DNA of 64,000 nt from Stappia albiluteola (GTDB lineage Bacteria; Pseudomonadota; Alphaproteobacteria; Rhizobiales; Stappiaceae). Where the stretch lies: assembly GCF_014050225.1 (NCBI RefSeq), contig NZ_JACFXV010000058.1, forward strand, positions 1-64,000, in the 5' to 3' direction. Below are positions 16,552 to 25,564 of the stretch, one piece after another. The translations under genes and the position numbers were made by a program. Within the stretch, counting starts at the first letter, position 1; every line of letters begins with the position of its first letter. The notes under the pieces were generated by a model. It searched no databases and had not been told where the DNA came from. It saw nothing but the letters and a program-made list of their open reading frames with translations.

Positions 16552-18033
16552 CTAGCCCGCGGCGCGGCCAAGCTGGGGAGCCGTCTGCCAACCGAGATCC
16601 GGCATGGAGACGACGCGGTTGCCGCGCATGTCGCTGGCGCAGACGATGAAGCCGCGCTCTTCGAGATGGGTCAGCAGCCACCGCGCGCGACCAAGCGACC
16701 GCGTTCCGTAGGCGCGCGCAATCGCTTCGTCGGAGGGGCACGGCTCGGCACGCGCGGCCGCACCGGCGATGAGCAGGAACACGCCGCGCATGTCCTGCGG
16801 CACGCTTTCGGCGATGAACTCCGCCTTCGCCCATTCCCCGGTGTCGATCTCCTGCTGGTCGACGCCCGCGCGCGCGAAAGCCACCAATTCTCGAAAGGCC
16901 TGGAGATCGGGAACCTGCCCGGGAATGCGCGCGATCCGCAGCCGGACCTGGAAATCCTGGTAGAGCGCGGCGATAGGCTGGAAGGCCGCCTCGGGCTCCG
17001 CCATGAGATCCGTCATCACCTTCTGGATCGCCGCATCGCGCTCGGGATCGTCCACCGTTTCGGCAAGCGCGAGATCGGGTTCCCGATCCCGCCCCGACGC
17101 GTGGCGATTGAGACGTTCGAGAATATCGCCGGTCACGACAGGCGGTGCAGGTTTGCGTTCGACGAATATCCTCTCGCTCTCGGTTGCCGGCTGGAAAAGC
17201 AGTTCCTGGACGTTCTCCGCCGGCGTTTCGGGCAATGGAGTGAGCTTCGGCCCTCCTCCGCGACCCGTGGTCTCGACGGTACCGATCGTCACCTTCACCG
17301 GACGCCGGTAGAGCGCCGGCCCGAGGGCCACGAAATGGCCGCGGCCGAGATCGCGGAAGGTCTCCGCCTGGCGTTTTTCCATGCCAAGCAGGTCGGCGGC
17401 GCGCGCCATGTCGATATCGAGGAAAGTGCGCCCCATCAGGAAGTTGGAGGCCTCGGCCGCCACGTTCTTGGCAAGCTTCGCCAGACGCTGGGTCGCGATG
17501 ATGCCGGCAAGACCCCGCTTGCGGCCCCGGCACATCAGGTTGGTCATGGCGCCCAATGAGGCGCGACGCGCCTCCTCCGCGGCTTCGCCGGAAGCTGAGG
17601 GCGCGAAAAGCTGGGCTTCGTCCACCACCACCAGCATCGGATACCAGTAGTCCCGGTCGGCATCGAACAACGCGTTCAGAAAGACCGCCGCCGCCTTCAT
17701 CTGACGGTCGGGTTCCAGCCCCTCGAGGTTGAGGATGGTGGAGACGCGATGCTGCCGCACCCGGGCGCCGATGATCGCCAGGTCGCGCTCGGCGCCGGCC
17801 GCATCGATCACCACATGGCCGAAGCGCTCGGACAGGGTGACGAAATCGCCTTCTGGATCGATGATGCATTGCTGCACCCAGGGGGCGCTCTGCTCAAGCA
17901 GCCGGCGCAGCAGGTGCGACTTGCCGGAACCGGAATTGCCCTGCACCAACAGGCGGGTGGCGAGCAGTTCCTCCAGATCCATCTCGGCGGTTTCCCCGCT
18001 GGATGTCCGGCCCATGTCGATCCTGATCGTCAT
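16552..18033 (-). CDS. HerA-like / DUF87 ATP-binding protein
   Basis: A 493-residue P-loop ATPase with Walker A GNSGSGKSHLL (about 33-43), Walker B MLVVVDEAQLF and an Arg-rich segment MCRGRKRGLAGIIATQRLAKL typical of HerA/FtsK-type motors. HerA relatives process DNA ends with NurA in archaea, and stand-alone copies occur widely in alphaproteobacteria without known role. The C-terminal 200 residues lack recognised domains; the last 60 look like a winged-helix (SLGRARWLLTHLEERGFIV). No nurA-like or defence partner is adjacent. Confidence 0.82.
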   Translation of the reverse strand: MTIRIDMGRTSSGETAEMDLEELLATRLLVQGNSGSGKSHLLRRLLEQSAPWVQQCIIDPEGDFVTLSERFGHVVIDAAGAERDLAIIGARVRQHRVSTILNLEGLEPDRQMKAAAVFLNALFDADRDYWYPMLVVVDEAQLFAPSASGEAAEEARRASLGAMTNLMCRGRKRGLAGIIATQRLAKLAKNVAAEASNFLMGRTFLDIDMARAADLLGMEKRQAETFRDLGRGHFVALGPALYRRPVKVTIGTVETTGRGGGPKLTPLPETPAENVQELLFQPATESERIFVERKPAPPVVTGDILERLNRHASGRDREPDLALAETVDDPERDAAIQKVMTDLMAEPEAAFQPIAALYQDFQVRLRIARIPGQVPDLQAFRELVAFARAGVDQQEIDTGEWAKAEFIAESVPQDMRGVFLLIAGAAARAEPCPSDEAIARAYGTRSLGRARWLLTHLEERGFIVCASDMRGNRVVSMPDLGWQTAPQLGRAAG

Positions 18034-18128
18034 TGCGTGATGCGTGTTCCAAAAAGCAATAGCTCCGGACCTTGGACGATTCGCATCGTCACTTCAAAGG
18101 CGCCGGAAAACCCGTGTGGAAAGCGGAC

Positions 18129-18149
18129 GGGACGGCTTCGAGCCGCCCC
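18129..18149 (-). terminator. Weak hairpin after matB
   Basis: GGGACGGC/GCCGCCCC with a 5-nt loop and one mismatch lies just after matB on its strand, without a T-run. A possible operon end. Confidence 0.35.
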
Positions 18150-18166
18150 GACGCGGTGTCCCGCCA

Positions 18167-19681
18167 TCAGGCGGAGAACGTGTCCTTATAGATGTCGCGC
18201 AGCACGTTCTTCTGGATCTTGCCCATGGTATTGCGCGGCAGGTGGTCCACGACGTGGACCACCTTCGGCTGCTTGAACTTGGCAAGCTTGCCGGCCAGCG
18301 GCACCTGGATCGCCGCGGCATCGAGCTTGGCGCCGGGCTTGGCCGCAACCACGGCCACCACCCCTTCACCAAAATCCGAATGGGGCACGCCGATCACCGC
18401 GTTTTCCGCCACGCCCGGAATTTCGTCGATCAGCGCCTCGACTTCCGCAGGATAGACGTTGAACCCGCCGGTGATGATCAGGTCCTTCGACCGTCCGACG
18501 ATCGAGACATAGCCCCTGTCGTCGATCATCCCCATGTCGCCGGTGATGAAATAGCCGTCGGCGCGAAACTCTTCCGCCGTCTTCTCCGGCATCCGCCAGT
18601 ACCCCTTGAAGACGTTGGGCCCCTTCACCTCGATCACGCCGACGGATCCTTTGGCAAGCACGGCGCCGCTATCGGGATCGGCGATACGCAGGTCGACGCC
18701 CGGCAGCGGAAAGCCCACGGTTCCCGGCCGGCGGTCGCCCTCATAGGGGTTGGAAGTGTTCATGTTGGTTTCGGTCATGCCGTAGCGCTCGAGGATCGCA
18801 TGGCCGGTACGGGCTTCGAACTCCTTGTGCACCTCCGCCGAAAGCGGCGCGGAGCCCGAGATGAACAGCCGCATGTGCGAAACCAGTTCCCGCGTGAAGT
18901 CCTTCGACCCCAGCAGACGCGTGTAGAAGGTCGGCACGCCCATCATCGCCGTGGCGCGCGGCAGCAGACGCAGCATTTCCGCCAGATCGAATTTCGGCAG
19001 GAAAAGCATCGACCCGCCGGCCATCAGCGTCACGTTGGTGGCGACGAACAGCCCGTGCGTGTGGAAGATCGGCAGGGCATGCAGCAGCACGTCATCCGGC
19101 GTGAAGCGCCAGTAGTCGACGAGAGTCCGGGCATTGGAGGCCAGGTTCTCATGGCTCAGCATCGCGCCCTTGGAGCGCCCCGTGGTGCCGGAGGTATAGA
19201 GGATCGCGGCGAGGTCGTCCGGTCCGCGCTCCACGTCGGCGAACTGGGAAGATGCCACGTCGGCGCGCGACATCAGCGAGCCCTTGCCCGCCGCATCGAG
19301 TGTTTCGAGCGTGGCGCCGACGCGTGTGGCAATCTCGCCGAGCGCCAGCATGTTGGCCGGATCGGCAATCAGCACCCTCGGTTCCGCATCGCCGACGAAA
19401 TAGGCGATCTCCGCCGCGGTATAGGCCGTGTTGAGCGGCAGGAATACCGCCCCTGCCCTCACCGTGCCGAGGTAGAGCATCAGCGCTTCCGGCGATTTCT
19501 CCACCTGAACGGCGACCCGGTCGCCGGGCTTCACGCCGAGCCCGACCAGCGCGTTGGCGATCTGCGCGGAGCGGGCGAAAACGTCGCCATAGCTCAGCGC
19601 GGTGCCGGCCGGCGTCTCGATGAATGTCTTTTCCGGCGAGCCGAGGCGCGCGCGGATCTGGTCGATCAGATGGTTGGTCAT
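18167..19681 (-). CDS. matB: Malonyl-CoA synthetase
   Basis: A 504-residue AMP-forming acyl-CoA ligase that turns malonate, ATP and CoA into malonyl-CoA. Adenylation motifs: LYTSGTTGRSKGAML (about 158-172), YGMTETNMN (about 288-296), TGDMG and GRSKDLIITGG, with the C-terminal catalytic Lys in RNTMGKIQKN. The MTETNMNTSNPY stretch and gene partner identify MatB over other ligases. Its ATG overlaps the matA stop (ATGA). Last gene of matPQMAB. Confidence 0.93.
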   Translation of the reverse strand: MTNHLIDQIRARLGSPEKTFIETPAGTALSYGDVFARSAQIANALVGLGVKPGDRVAVQVEKSPEALMLYLGTVRAGAVFLPLNTAYTAAEIAYFVGDAEPRVLIADPANMLALGEIATRVGATLETLDAAGKGSLMSRADVASSQFADVERGPDDLAAILYTSGTTGRSKGAMLSHENLASNARTLVDYWRFTPDDVLLHALPIFHTHGLFVATNVTLMAGGSMLFLPKFDLAEMLRLLPRATAMMGVPTFYTRLLGSKDFTRELVSHMRLFISGSAPLSAEVHKEFEARTGHAILERYGMTETNMNTSNPYEGDRRPGTVGFPLPGVDLRIADPDSGAVLAKGSVGVIEVKGPNVFKGYWRMPEKTAEEFRADGYFITGDMGMIDDRGYVSIVGRSKDLIITGGFNVYPAEVEALIDEIPGVAENAVIGVPHSDFGEGVVAVVAAKPGAKLDAAAIQVPLAGKLAKFKQPKVVHVVDHLPRNTMGKIQKNVLRDIYKDTFSA

Positions 19682-21048
19682 TCGGCGGGTACCGCGGTTT
19701 TCTTCACTTCGGGGATCGACTTCAGCAGACGGGCGACGGCGGACGATGTGGCGACCGTGCCCTTGGCTGCAAAAGCCTCGTGGTTCTTTTCGATATGGCC
19801 GAGGTCATAGAGGTAGTTGACCATCATGCCGTGGGATTGGCGCAAGCCGTTCGGCGACGGATCGCCCAGCCAGTTGACCCGCTCCAGCCTCGCGCCGTTG
19901 CCGAGGTGAAAACGGGCCACGGAATCAAGCGGCCGATCCGTGTCCTTGCGCTTCTCCCTTACCAGATAATGGGCGCAAAGCGCGCGCATGGGCTCGGCCA
20001 GGGCCACTTCCGCGTCCTCCTGCCAACTGTTTTCCGCGCTCGCCTCCAGGAGATCTTCCACCTGCGACCCCAAATGCGAGCGTGCGACGCTTTCCTCGCT
20101 GGCAAGATCCCTGTCCAGCCAGGCGCGGAACCCCGGCACCGGCGACAGCGTGACGAAGGTCTTCAGCCCGGGCAGTTCCCGCCTGAGTTCCTCGACCACC
20201 TGCTTGATCAGGAAATTGCCGAAGGAAATGCCCCTGAGCCCTTTCTGGCAGTTGGAAATCGAATAGAAGACGGCAGTCGTCGCCTCTTCCGGGGAAATGG
20301 CAGCCCGCTCCTCTGCGAGGATCGGCGGGATCGCGCCGGGGATTTCGCGTGTCAACGCCACTTCCACGAAAATCAGCGGATCGTCGATGAGGGCCGGATG
20401 GAAGAAGGCGTAGAGGCGGCGGTCGGCAAGATCGATGCGGCGGCGCAGGTCGTTCCAGTCCCGGATTTCGTGCACGGCTTCGTAGCGGATGATCTTCTCG
20501 AGGATCACGGCGGGCGTCGACCAGTCGATCCTTCGCATTACCAGAAATCCCCTGTTGAACCAGGACGAGAACAGATGCTCGAAATCGTTGTCCACCTCGG
20601 CGAGTTCGGGCATTTCCCGGAGCTTGTCGATCAGCGCGGCGCGCATGGCAACGAGCGCGCTGGTGCCGCCCGGGGCCAGGTTCAGCCTGCGGATCAGTTC
20701 CTGGCGCCTTGGTTCGGACGCGCGATGCAGTTGCCGGATCAGTTCGTCGTCGTCGGGATCGGCTGCGATCCGCGCGCAAAGCTGCTGAATCTCGTGGCGG
20801 TCCGCCCCGAAGCGTTTCAGGAGTTCCAGGAAGAACTGCGTGCGCTCATCCGGATCGAGCGCGCGGTAGCTCGTCAGCACATCGCCGGCCAGCGCCACCC
20901 CGGACGCCTCGCCGCGGCCGGAAAGCAACGCCTCGCAGACATCGCCCACGGCACGGCCGCTCGGCGCCTTGTCGCGGCGACGGTCGAGCAGTTGACGCCC
21001 CTGCACGGCGATGGAGGACAAAAGCTCGTTGAAGAAGCTGGTGTTCAT
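19678..21048 (-). CDS. matA: Malonyl-CoA decarboxylase
   Basis: A 456-residue malonyl-CoA decarboxylase that converts malonyl-CoA into acetyl-CoA and CO2. The body has the MCD family segments FEHLFSSWFNRGFLVMRRIDWS, VHEIRDWNDLRRRID, CQKGLRGISFGNFLIKQVV and HGMMVNYLYDL. ATG 21048 overlaps the TGA of the upstream TRAP permease (ATGA), which decides the start over an in-frame ATG 28 codons earlier. With MatB it funnels malonate into central carbon metabolism. Confidence 0.94.
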   Translation of the reverse strand: MNTSFFNELLSSIAVQGRQLLDRRRDKAPSGRAVGDVCEALLSGRGEASGVALAGDVLTSYRALDPDERTQFFLELLKRFGADRHEIQQLCARIAADPDDDELIRQLHRASEPRRQELIRRLNLAPGGTSALVAMRAALIDKLREMPELAEVDNDFEHLFSSWFNRGFLVMRRIDWSTPAVILEKIIRYEAVHEIRDWNDLRRRIDLADRRLYAFFHPALIDDPLIFVEVALTREIPGAIPPILAEERAAISPEEATTAVFYSISNCQKGLRGISFGNFLIKQVVEELRRELPGLKTFVTLSPVPGFRAWLDRDLASEESVARSHLGSQVEDLLEASAENSWQEDAEVALAEPMRALCAHYLVREKRKDTDRPLDSVARFHLGNGARLERVNWLGDPSPNGLRQSHGMMVNYLYDLGHIEKNHEAFAAKGTVATSSAVARLLKSIPEVKKTAVPAE

Positions 21049-22361
21049 AAGCTTGGTCCCATCAGAAGGTCCGGCAGCCATGTCGCTATACCCGGCAAGA
21101 GACACAGCAATATGATGCCGACGATCATGCATCCCACGTAAGGGATCGAGCCCTTCAGGATTTCACCAAGACTGATCGACGGCGCAATGCCGTTGATCAC
21201 GTAGAGGTTCAAACCCACCGGCGGTGTGATCAGCCCGATTTCCATGTTGATAGTCAGGATGACGGCGAACCAGTACGGGTCGAAACCGGCCTGCAGGATG
21301 ATCGGCAGCAGGATCGGCGCCGTCATCAGGATAACCGCAACGGGCGGCAGGAAGAAGCCGGCGACCAGCAGGAACAGATTGATGATCGCCATCAGCACCC
21401 ATTTATTGACCGAAAGGGCCGCGATCCACTCGGCGATCGACTGGGTGATGAACAGCGACGACAGCATGAAGGAAAACAGCTCGGACGCACCGATGATCAT
21501 CATGATCATCACGCTTTCCTTGAGCGTGTCGCGGAACAGGCCCGTGTAGTGCCTCGGCCTCCACAGCCTGTAGATGACGGCCACGAAAAGCAGGCAGACC
21601 ACCGCTCCGACGCCGGCGGCTTCCGAAGGCGTCGCCACCCCTCCGTAGAGCACATAGAGGATCGCGACGATCACCAGCACGAAGGGCAGAACCTTAGGCA
21701 GGGCCTGCAGGCGTTCGGCCATCGAATAATGTTTGGTGACGTCGCCAAGGCCTATGCCCCGTCTTTTGCAGGAATAGACCGTCCAGGCCATGAAAAGACC
21801 CGTCAGCATGAATCCCGGCAGCAATCCTGCAAGGAACAGCCGCCCGATCGAGGTTTCCGTCGCGATCCCGTAGACGATCATCGTGATCGACGGCGGAATG
21901 AGGATGCCGAGCGTACCGCCTGCCGCGATCGACCCTGCGGCGATCTCGTTCGGGTAGCCGCGCTTCGTCATCTCGGGGATGCCCATCTTGCCGATGGCAG
22001 CGCAGGTGGCGGGCGACGACCCCGAAAGTGCCGCGAAGATCGAGCAGGCGCCGAGGTTCGACAACACCAGTCCTCCGGGGACGCGGTTGAGCCAGCGGTC
22101 GAGCGCCTCGTAGAGATCGCGACCCGCCGGCGACGAGGCGACCGCCGCTCCCATCAGGATGAACATGGGGATGGAGACGAGGCTGAAGGAGGCGAGACCG
22201 CCGAAGAACGTCTCGCCAAGGATCCCGAGCGACCCCCAGCCTTCCGCCAGTATCAGGATCAGGATCGAAACGAAGCCGAGGGCAAAGGCGATCGGCGTGC
22301 CAATGGCAAGCAAGCCAAGGAGTGCGGCGAGGACCAGAGTGCCCCAGATCAGAGGAGTCAT
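21045..22361 (-). CDS. matM: TRAP transporter large permease (malonate)
   Basis: A 438-residue DctM-type permease with 11-13 hydrophobic segments, including SGSSPATCAAIG, GTLGILIPPSITMIVYG and EIGLITPPVGLNLYVING, typical of the large TRAP subunit that uses the sodium gradient. Embedded between the small permease and matA with overlapping stops and starts. In Sinorhizobium meliloti a matPQM TRAP system imports malonate; substrate here is assigned by operon membership. Confidence 0.92.
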   Translation of the reverse strand: MTPLIWGTLVLAALLGLLAIGTPIAFALGFVSILILILAEGWGSLGILGETFFGGLASFSLVSIPMFILMGAAVASSPAGRDLYEALDRWLNRVPGGLVLSNLGACSIFAALSGSSPATCAAIGKMGIPEMTKRGYPNEIAAGSIAAGGTLGILIPPSITMIVYGIATETSIGRLFLAGLLPGFMLTGLFMAWTVYSCKRRGIGLGDVTKHYSMAERLQALPKVLPFVLVIVAILYVLYGGVATPSEAAGVGAVVCLLFVAVIYRLWRPRHYTGLFRDTLKESVMIMMIIGASELFSFMLSSLFITQSIAEWIAALSVNKWVLMAIINLFLLVAGFFLPPVAVILMTAPILLPIILQAGFDPYWFAVILTINMEIGLITPPVGLNLYVINGIAPSISLGEILKGSIPYVGCMIVGIILLCLLPGIATWLPDLLMGPSL

Positions 22362-22843
22362 GCGTCCCCTCCGAAAATCTTCATGATTTCAGCGATATAT
22401 TGCAGGACAAGCAGCCCCGCGCCGAGCGGCAGCGGCAGAAGCGGTATCCATAGCGGAATTGCCCACACCGTTTCCGTGCGCCAGCCGCCTTCCCATGCCT
22501 CGTGGAAATAGACCCAGCCCGACCAGGCCAGCAACGCGCAGAACAGGATTCCGACCAACCCTGCCGCTGCCTTCAGGATCCGCTGGAGTTGCGGAGGGGC
22601 CGCCATCTGCAGAAGGTCCACATTCACATGCCCCTTCTCCAGCAACACGTAGGGAGATCCGATGAAGGTCGCCGCGACGAGGGCGTAGATCACGTATTCC
22701 GTCTGCCAGATGGTTGAAGCCCCCAGCACGTAGCGCAGGAACACCATCTGGGAGACCACGATCGCCGCCGAGGCCGTCAGCAGGATGGCGACGACGGCGC
22801 CCATCCGCGACAGCACCGAGACGGCACGGATATATGCGTGCAT
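22358..22843 (-). CDS. matQ: TRAP transporter small permease (malonate)
   Basis: A 161-residue DctQ-type protein with four membrane helices and the motif FLRYVLGASTIWQTEYVIYA characteristic of the small subunit. It couples the binding protein to MatM. Starts at ATG 22843, overlaps matM by 4 bp. Confidence 0.9.
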   Translation of the reverse strand: MHAYIRAVSVLSRMGAVVAILLTASAAIVVSQMVFLRYVLGASTIWQTEYVIYALVAATFIGSPYVLLEKGHVNVDLLQMAAPPQLQRILKAAAGLVGILFCALLAWSGWVYFHEAWEGGWRTETVWAIPLWIPLLPLPLGAGLLVLQYIAEIMKIFGGDA

Positions 22844-22878
22844 GGAGCCTCCGGCCTGGAACCTGTTGAACTGCCGCT

Positions 22879-22926
22879 CCGGCCGGGGAAGCGATAACCG
22901 AACGCTCCCCGGCCGGACCTCAAGTC
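22879..22926 (-). terminator. Stem-loop between binding-protein and permease genes
   Basis: A perfect 11-bp stem CCGGCCGGGGA/TCCCCGGCCGG with a 26-nt loop, immediately after matP on its strand. As in many transport operons, it probably protects or attenuates the mRNA so that binding protein exceeds permease. Confidence 0.65.
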
Positions 22927-22929
22927 GCC

Positions 22930-23931
22930 TCAGTCGACGGCCAGCGCCTTGGCGATCAACTCGTCGCCACCTGGAACGTTGCTGGAAAACTCCTTGTAGG
23001 AAGTGTCCTTGGCGATGGCCAGCCAGGCCTCGTAGTTCTCAGGCGTCATCTCCACGACTTCGACCCCGGCCTTCTTGTAGACGTCGACCATTTCCTGATC
23101 GAGCTTCTTGGCCTCGCCGACGAAATAGTCCTCGGCGACCTTGGCCGCGGCCATCAGCGCGTCCTGCTGTTCCTTGTTCAACTCGTTCCAGCTCTTCTTC
23201 GACATCAGGATCGGTTCGTACATGAACCACAGGGCGTTGGCGCCCGGTGCCGTAAGGCACTTCACCTGCTCGAAGAGGCGGTAGGACACGAAGGAGCCGG
23301 AAGAGGTATTGGCGGCATCCAGCACGCCCGTCTGCATTCCGGTATAGATCTCCGAGGACGCCATGGACGAGATGGAAGCGCCGGCACCCACCAGCATCTG
23401 CTCGAAGGCCGGACCGGCAGCCCGCGTCACCTGTCCCTTGATCGTCTCCGGAGAGGTGATGCATTGCTGCTTGGAGGCAAAGCCGCCGGCAAGCCACGCA
23501 TCGGCAAGCACCACGACGCCCGCCTCATCGATGATCTTCTTGATGTCTTCCATGAACGCAGAATCGTTGAGCCGCAGCGCCCTTTCGTGATTGCGCACGA
23601 GGCCCGGCATGAGCGTCGCGGAAAACTGCGGATGACGCCCCGACGCGTAGTCGAGCGGGAACGCGGAAATATCCAGCTGTCCCTTTGTCATCGCGCCCCA
23701 TTGCTCGCGCGCCTTGAACAGCGATTGGCCGGGATAGACCTGGATCTTCAGATCGACATCGGCCTTTTCGACCTCGCGGGCCAGGATCTGCACCATCTCG
23801 TCACGGACATCGCCCTTGCCGCCCGGGAACTGGTGCGATGCCTTCAGCACCGTTTCAGCCTGGGCCACAGGCATTGCCATCATGAATGCGGCTCCGAGAC
23901 AGAGCGCGGCTTTCGTCAATCGCGTCATCAT
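22930..23931 (-). CDS. matP: TRAP transporter substrate-binding protein (malonate)
   Basis: A 333-residue DctP-family periplasmic protein. Signal peptide MMTRLTKAALCLGAAFMMAM ending AQA, then the DctP fold with AGPAFEQMLVGAGASISSM, where the Arg of TRAAGP would bind the carboxylate, and SEIYTGMQTGVLDAANT. ATG 23931 (or 23928) follows AGGA and puts the signal at the N-terminus; an upstream in-frame start is less likely. First gene of the mat operon, divergent from the GntR regulator. Confidence 0.9.
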   Translation of the reverse strand: MMTRLTKAALCLGAAFMMAMPVAQAETVLKASHQFPGGKGDVRDEMVQILAREVEKADVDLKIQVYPGQSLFKAREQWGAMTKGQLDISAFPLDYASGRHPQFSATLMPGLVRNHERALRLNDSAFMEDIKKIIDEAGVVVLADAWLAGGFASKQQCITSPETIKGQVTRAAGPAFEQMLVGAGASISSMASSEIYTGMQTGVLDAANTSSGSFVSYRLFEQVKCLTAPGANALWFMYEPILMSKKSWNELNKEQQDALMAAAKVAEDYFVGEAKKLDQEMVDVYKKAGVEVVEMTPENYEAWLAIAKDTSYKEFSSNVPGGDELIAKALAVD

Positions 23932-24085
23932 TTCCGGTATCCTCCCAGTGCCGGCCGCCAAGGCGGCCTTTTGGCAATCGTTGCTCTTTGCCGCCGCCCG
24001 TTCGCCATCATGCGCCTGCGGGCAAGCGGGCGCCTCCCTTTCGCAACGTTAGGCAACCATGGCATTGCATCCAAGTCAATCAACT

Positions 24086-24109
24086 TTGTATACAATCGAT
24101 AGGCGATTG
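24086..24109. promoter_or_regulatory. GntR/FCD operator-like palindromes
   Basis: TTGTATACAA (24086-24095) is a perfect palindrome, followed by CAATCG-N5-CGATTG (24093-24109). They lie in the divergent matP-regulator gap, 29 bp before the regulator start. TTGTATACAA fits the operator pattern known for FCD-type GntR regulators including MatR of Rhizobium. Binding is inferred. Confidence 0.65.
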
Positions 24110-24123
24110 CATAAGATGCCATC

Positions 24124-24804
24124 ATGACGACGGTCGGAAAATCACATTCGAGAACGGCGCAAGCGCTGCGGGAAGCGCTTGAGGACGACATTGCCACCGG
24201 CCGCTATCCGCCCGGAAGCCGGCTCGATGAGGTAACGCTCGCCAACAGGTTCGCGGTTTCGCGAACTCCGATCCGCGAGGCGCTGATCGAGCTTTCCATG
24301 GCGGGACTGGTCGAGATCAGGCCGCATCGCGGGACTTTCGTTCGCGACATCGGCATTCCCCGCCTCGTCGAAATGTTTCAGGTGATGGCCGAGCTGGAGG
24401 CGATGTGCGTGCGTCTTGCCTGCCGGCGGATGACCGCGGAAGAGCAGCATGCGCTCCAGGAAGCCCACGCGGCTTGCGTTTCCGCGGCTGAAACGGGCAG
24501 CCCCGACAATTACTTCCACGCCAACGAGCGTTTTCATGAAGCCATCTATGTCGGCAGCCACAACAGCTTTCTCGCCGAACAGGCCCGCGCCCTGCAAAAT
24601 CGCCTGAAAGCCTATCGGCGCCTGCAGTTGCGCGTCCGGAACCGGGTCCGCAATTCGCTGTCCGAGCATCAGGCCATCGTCGACGCCGTTCTGGCCGGCG
24701 ATGCCGAGCGGGCGGAAAACGTGCTGCGGTCGCACATTCTCATTCAGGGCGAACGCTTCAACGACTTCGTGGCATCGCTCGGTGACGCCAGAAAGATCGG
24801 CTGA
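24124..24804 (+). CDS. GntR family (FCD) regulator of malonate genes
   Basis: A 226-residue regulator: winged helix at about 15-78 (RYPPGSRLDEVTLANRFAVS, RTPIREALIELSMAGLVEI, PHRGTFV) and an FCD ligand domain at about 90-215 with metal/acid-binding His residues (NERFHEAIY, SEHQAIVDA, RSHI). Divergent from matPQMAB with a palindrome between, so most likely the malonate regulator (called MatR or GtrA in rhizobia). Such proteins usually repress until the dicarboxylate or a derivative binds. Confidence 0.9.
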   Translation: MTTVGKSHSRTAQALREALEDDIATGRYPPGSRLDEVTLANRFAVSRTPIREALIELSMAGLVEIRPHRGTFVRDIGIPRLVEMFQVMAELEAMCVRLACRRMTAEEQHALQEAHAACVSAAETGSPDNYFHANERFHEAIYVGSHNSFLAEQARALQNRLKAYRRLQLRVRNRVRNSLSEHQAIVDAVLAGDAERAENVLRSHILIQGERFNDFVASLGDARKIG

Positions 24805-24891
24805 CCCTCTTATCCTCAAGGCAAGAAAATCTGCGCGAGGTTCCCCAACGACACGATTGCGTCGCGCACTCTCAACCTTCACCCTGCACGG

Positions 24892-25557
24892 ATGGAAGAG
24901 CCAGCAGCGGAGCGTAGTGTGGGTACCCGGGCAGAATATATTGCAGACAGCGTTATCCATGTGATCGGCATCTCGCTCGGCCTCGCGGCGGCGGTGTGCC
25001 TCGCCGTGCTTACGTGGCCGGGAGAAGACGCCGGACGCATCGCTAGCGTGTCGGTCTACAGCGTCTGCCTGATCATGATGCTGGTCGCGTCGGCCCTCTA
25101 CAACATGATTGCGAAGGACGACAAGACGGGCATCCTGCGCCGCCTCGACCACGCGGCGATCTTCCTGATGATCGCCGGCACCTATACGCCCTTCTCGGCC
25201 ATGGTGATCGGCGGCACCGCCGGACAGATCCTCCTGATCGTCGTCTGGAGCGGAGCGGTGGCCGGCGCGCTGATCAAGCTCTTCGCCATCAGCAGCATGG
25301 AACGGCTTACAGTGCCGATCTGCCTGGCGCTCGGGTGGGTGATCGTCTTCGCCTACGAGCCGCTGCTGATGAATGCATCCGCTGTCGGCTTCTGGTTCCT
25401 TGTCGCGGGCGGCGTGCTCTATACCGCCGGCACGGCCTTCTACGTCTGGAAATCGCTCCCGTTCCAGAATGCGATCTGGCACGGCTTCGTGCTGGCGGCC
25501 GCAGGCTGCCACTTCGTCGCCATACTGTCCGACGTCGCCTTGCCGAGCATCGGCTGA
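24892..25557 (+). CDS. Haemolysin III / PAQR-family membrane protein
   Basis: A 221-residue protein with seven hydrophobic segments. Motifs of the HlyIII/AdipoR superfamily: ADSVIHVIGISLGL near the N-terminus, SALYNM, RRLDHAAIFLMIAGTYTPF and the C-terminal HGFVLAAAGCHFVAIL, giving the Ser/Asp/His metal-binding set of PAQR hydrolases. Bacterial members affect membrane lipid balance; haemolysis is not a safe inference. ATG 24892 lacks a strong ribosome site. Converges on the L,D-transpeptidase. Confidence 0.85.
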   Translation: MEEPAAERSVGTRAEYIADSVIHVIGISLGLAAAVCLAVLTWPGEDAGRIASVSVYSVCLIMMLVASALYNMIAKDDKTGILRRLDHAAIFLMIAGTYTPFSAMVIGGTAGQILLIVVWSGAVAGALIKLFAISSMERLTVPICLALGWVIVFAYEPLLMNASAVGFWFLVAGGVLYTAGTAFYVWKSLPFQNAIWHGFVLAAAGCHFVAILSDVALPSIG

Positions 25558-25564
25558 AACCGGG

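Noticed and set aside
16552-18033. HerA-NurA type defence system
   Set aside because: HerA-like ATPase is alone; neighbours are a small secreted protein and matB, with no nuclease partner.
18044-19810. 588-codon plus-strand ORF
   Set aside because: Antisense to matB; His/Arg/Gly-rich shadow.
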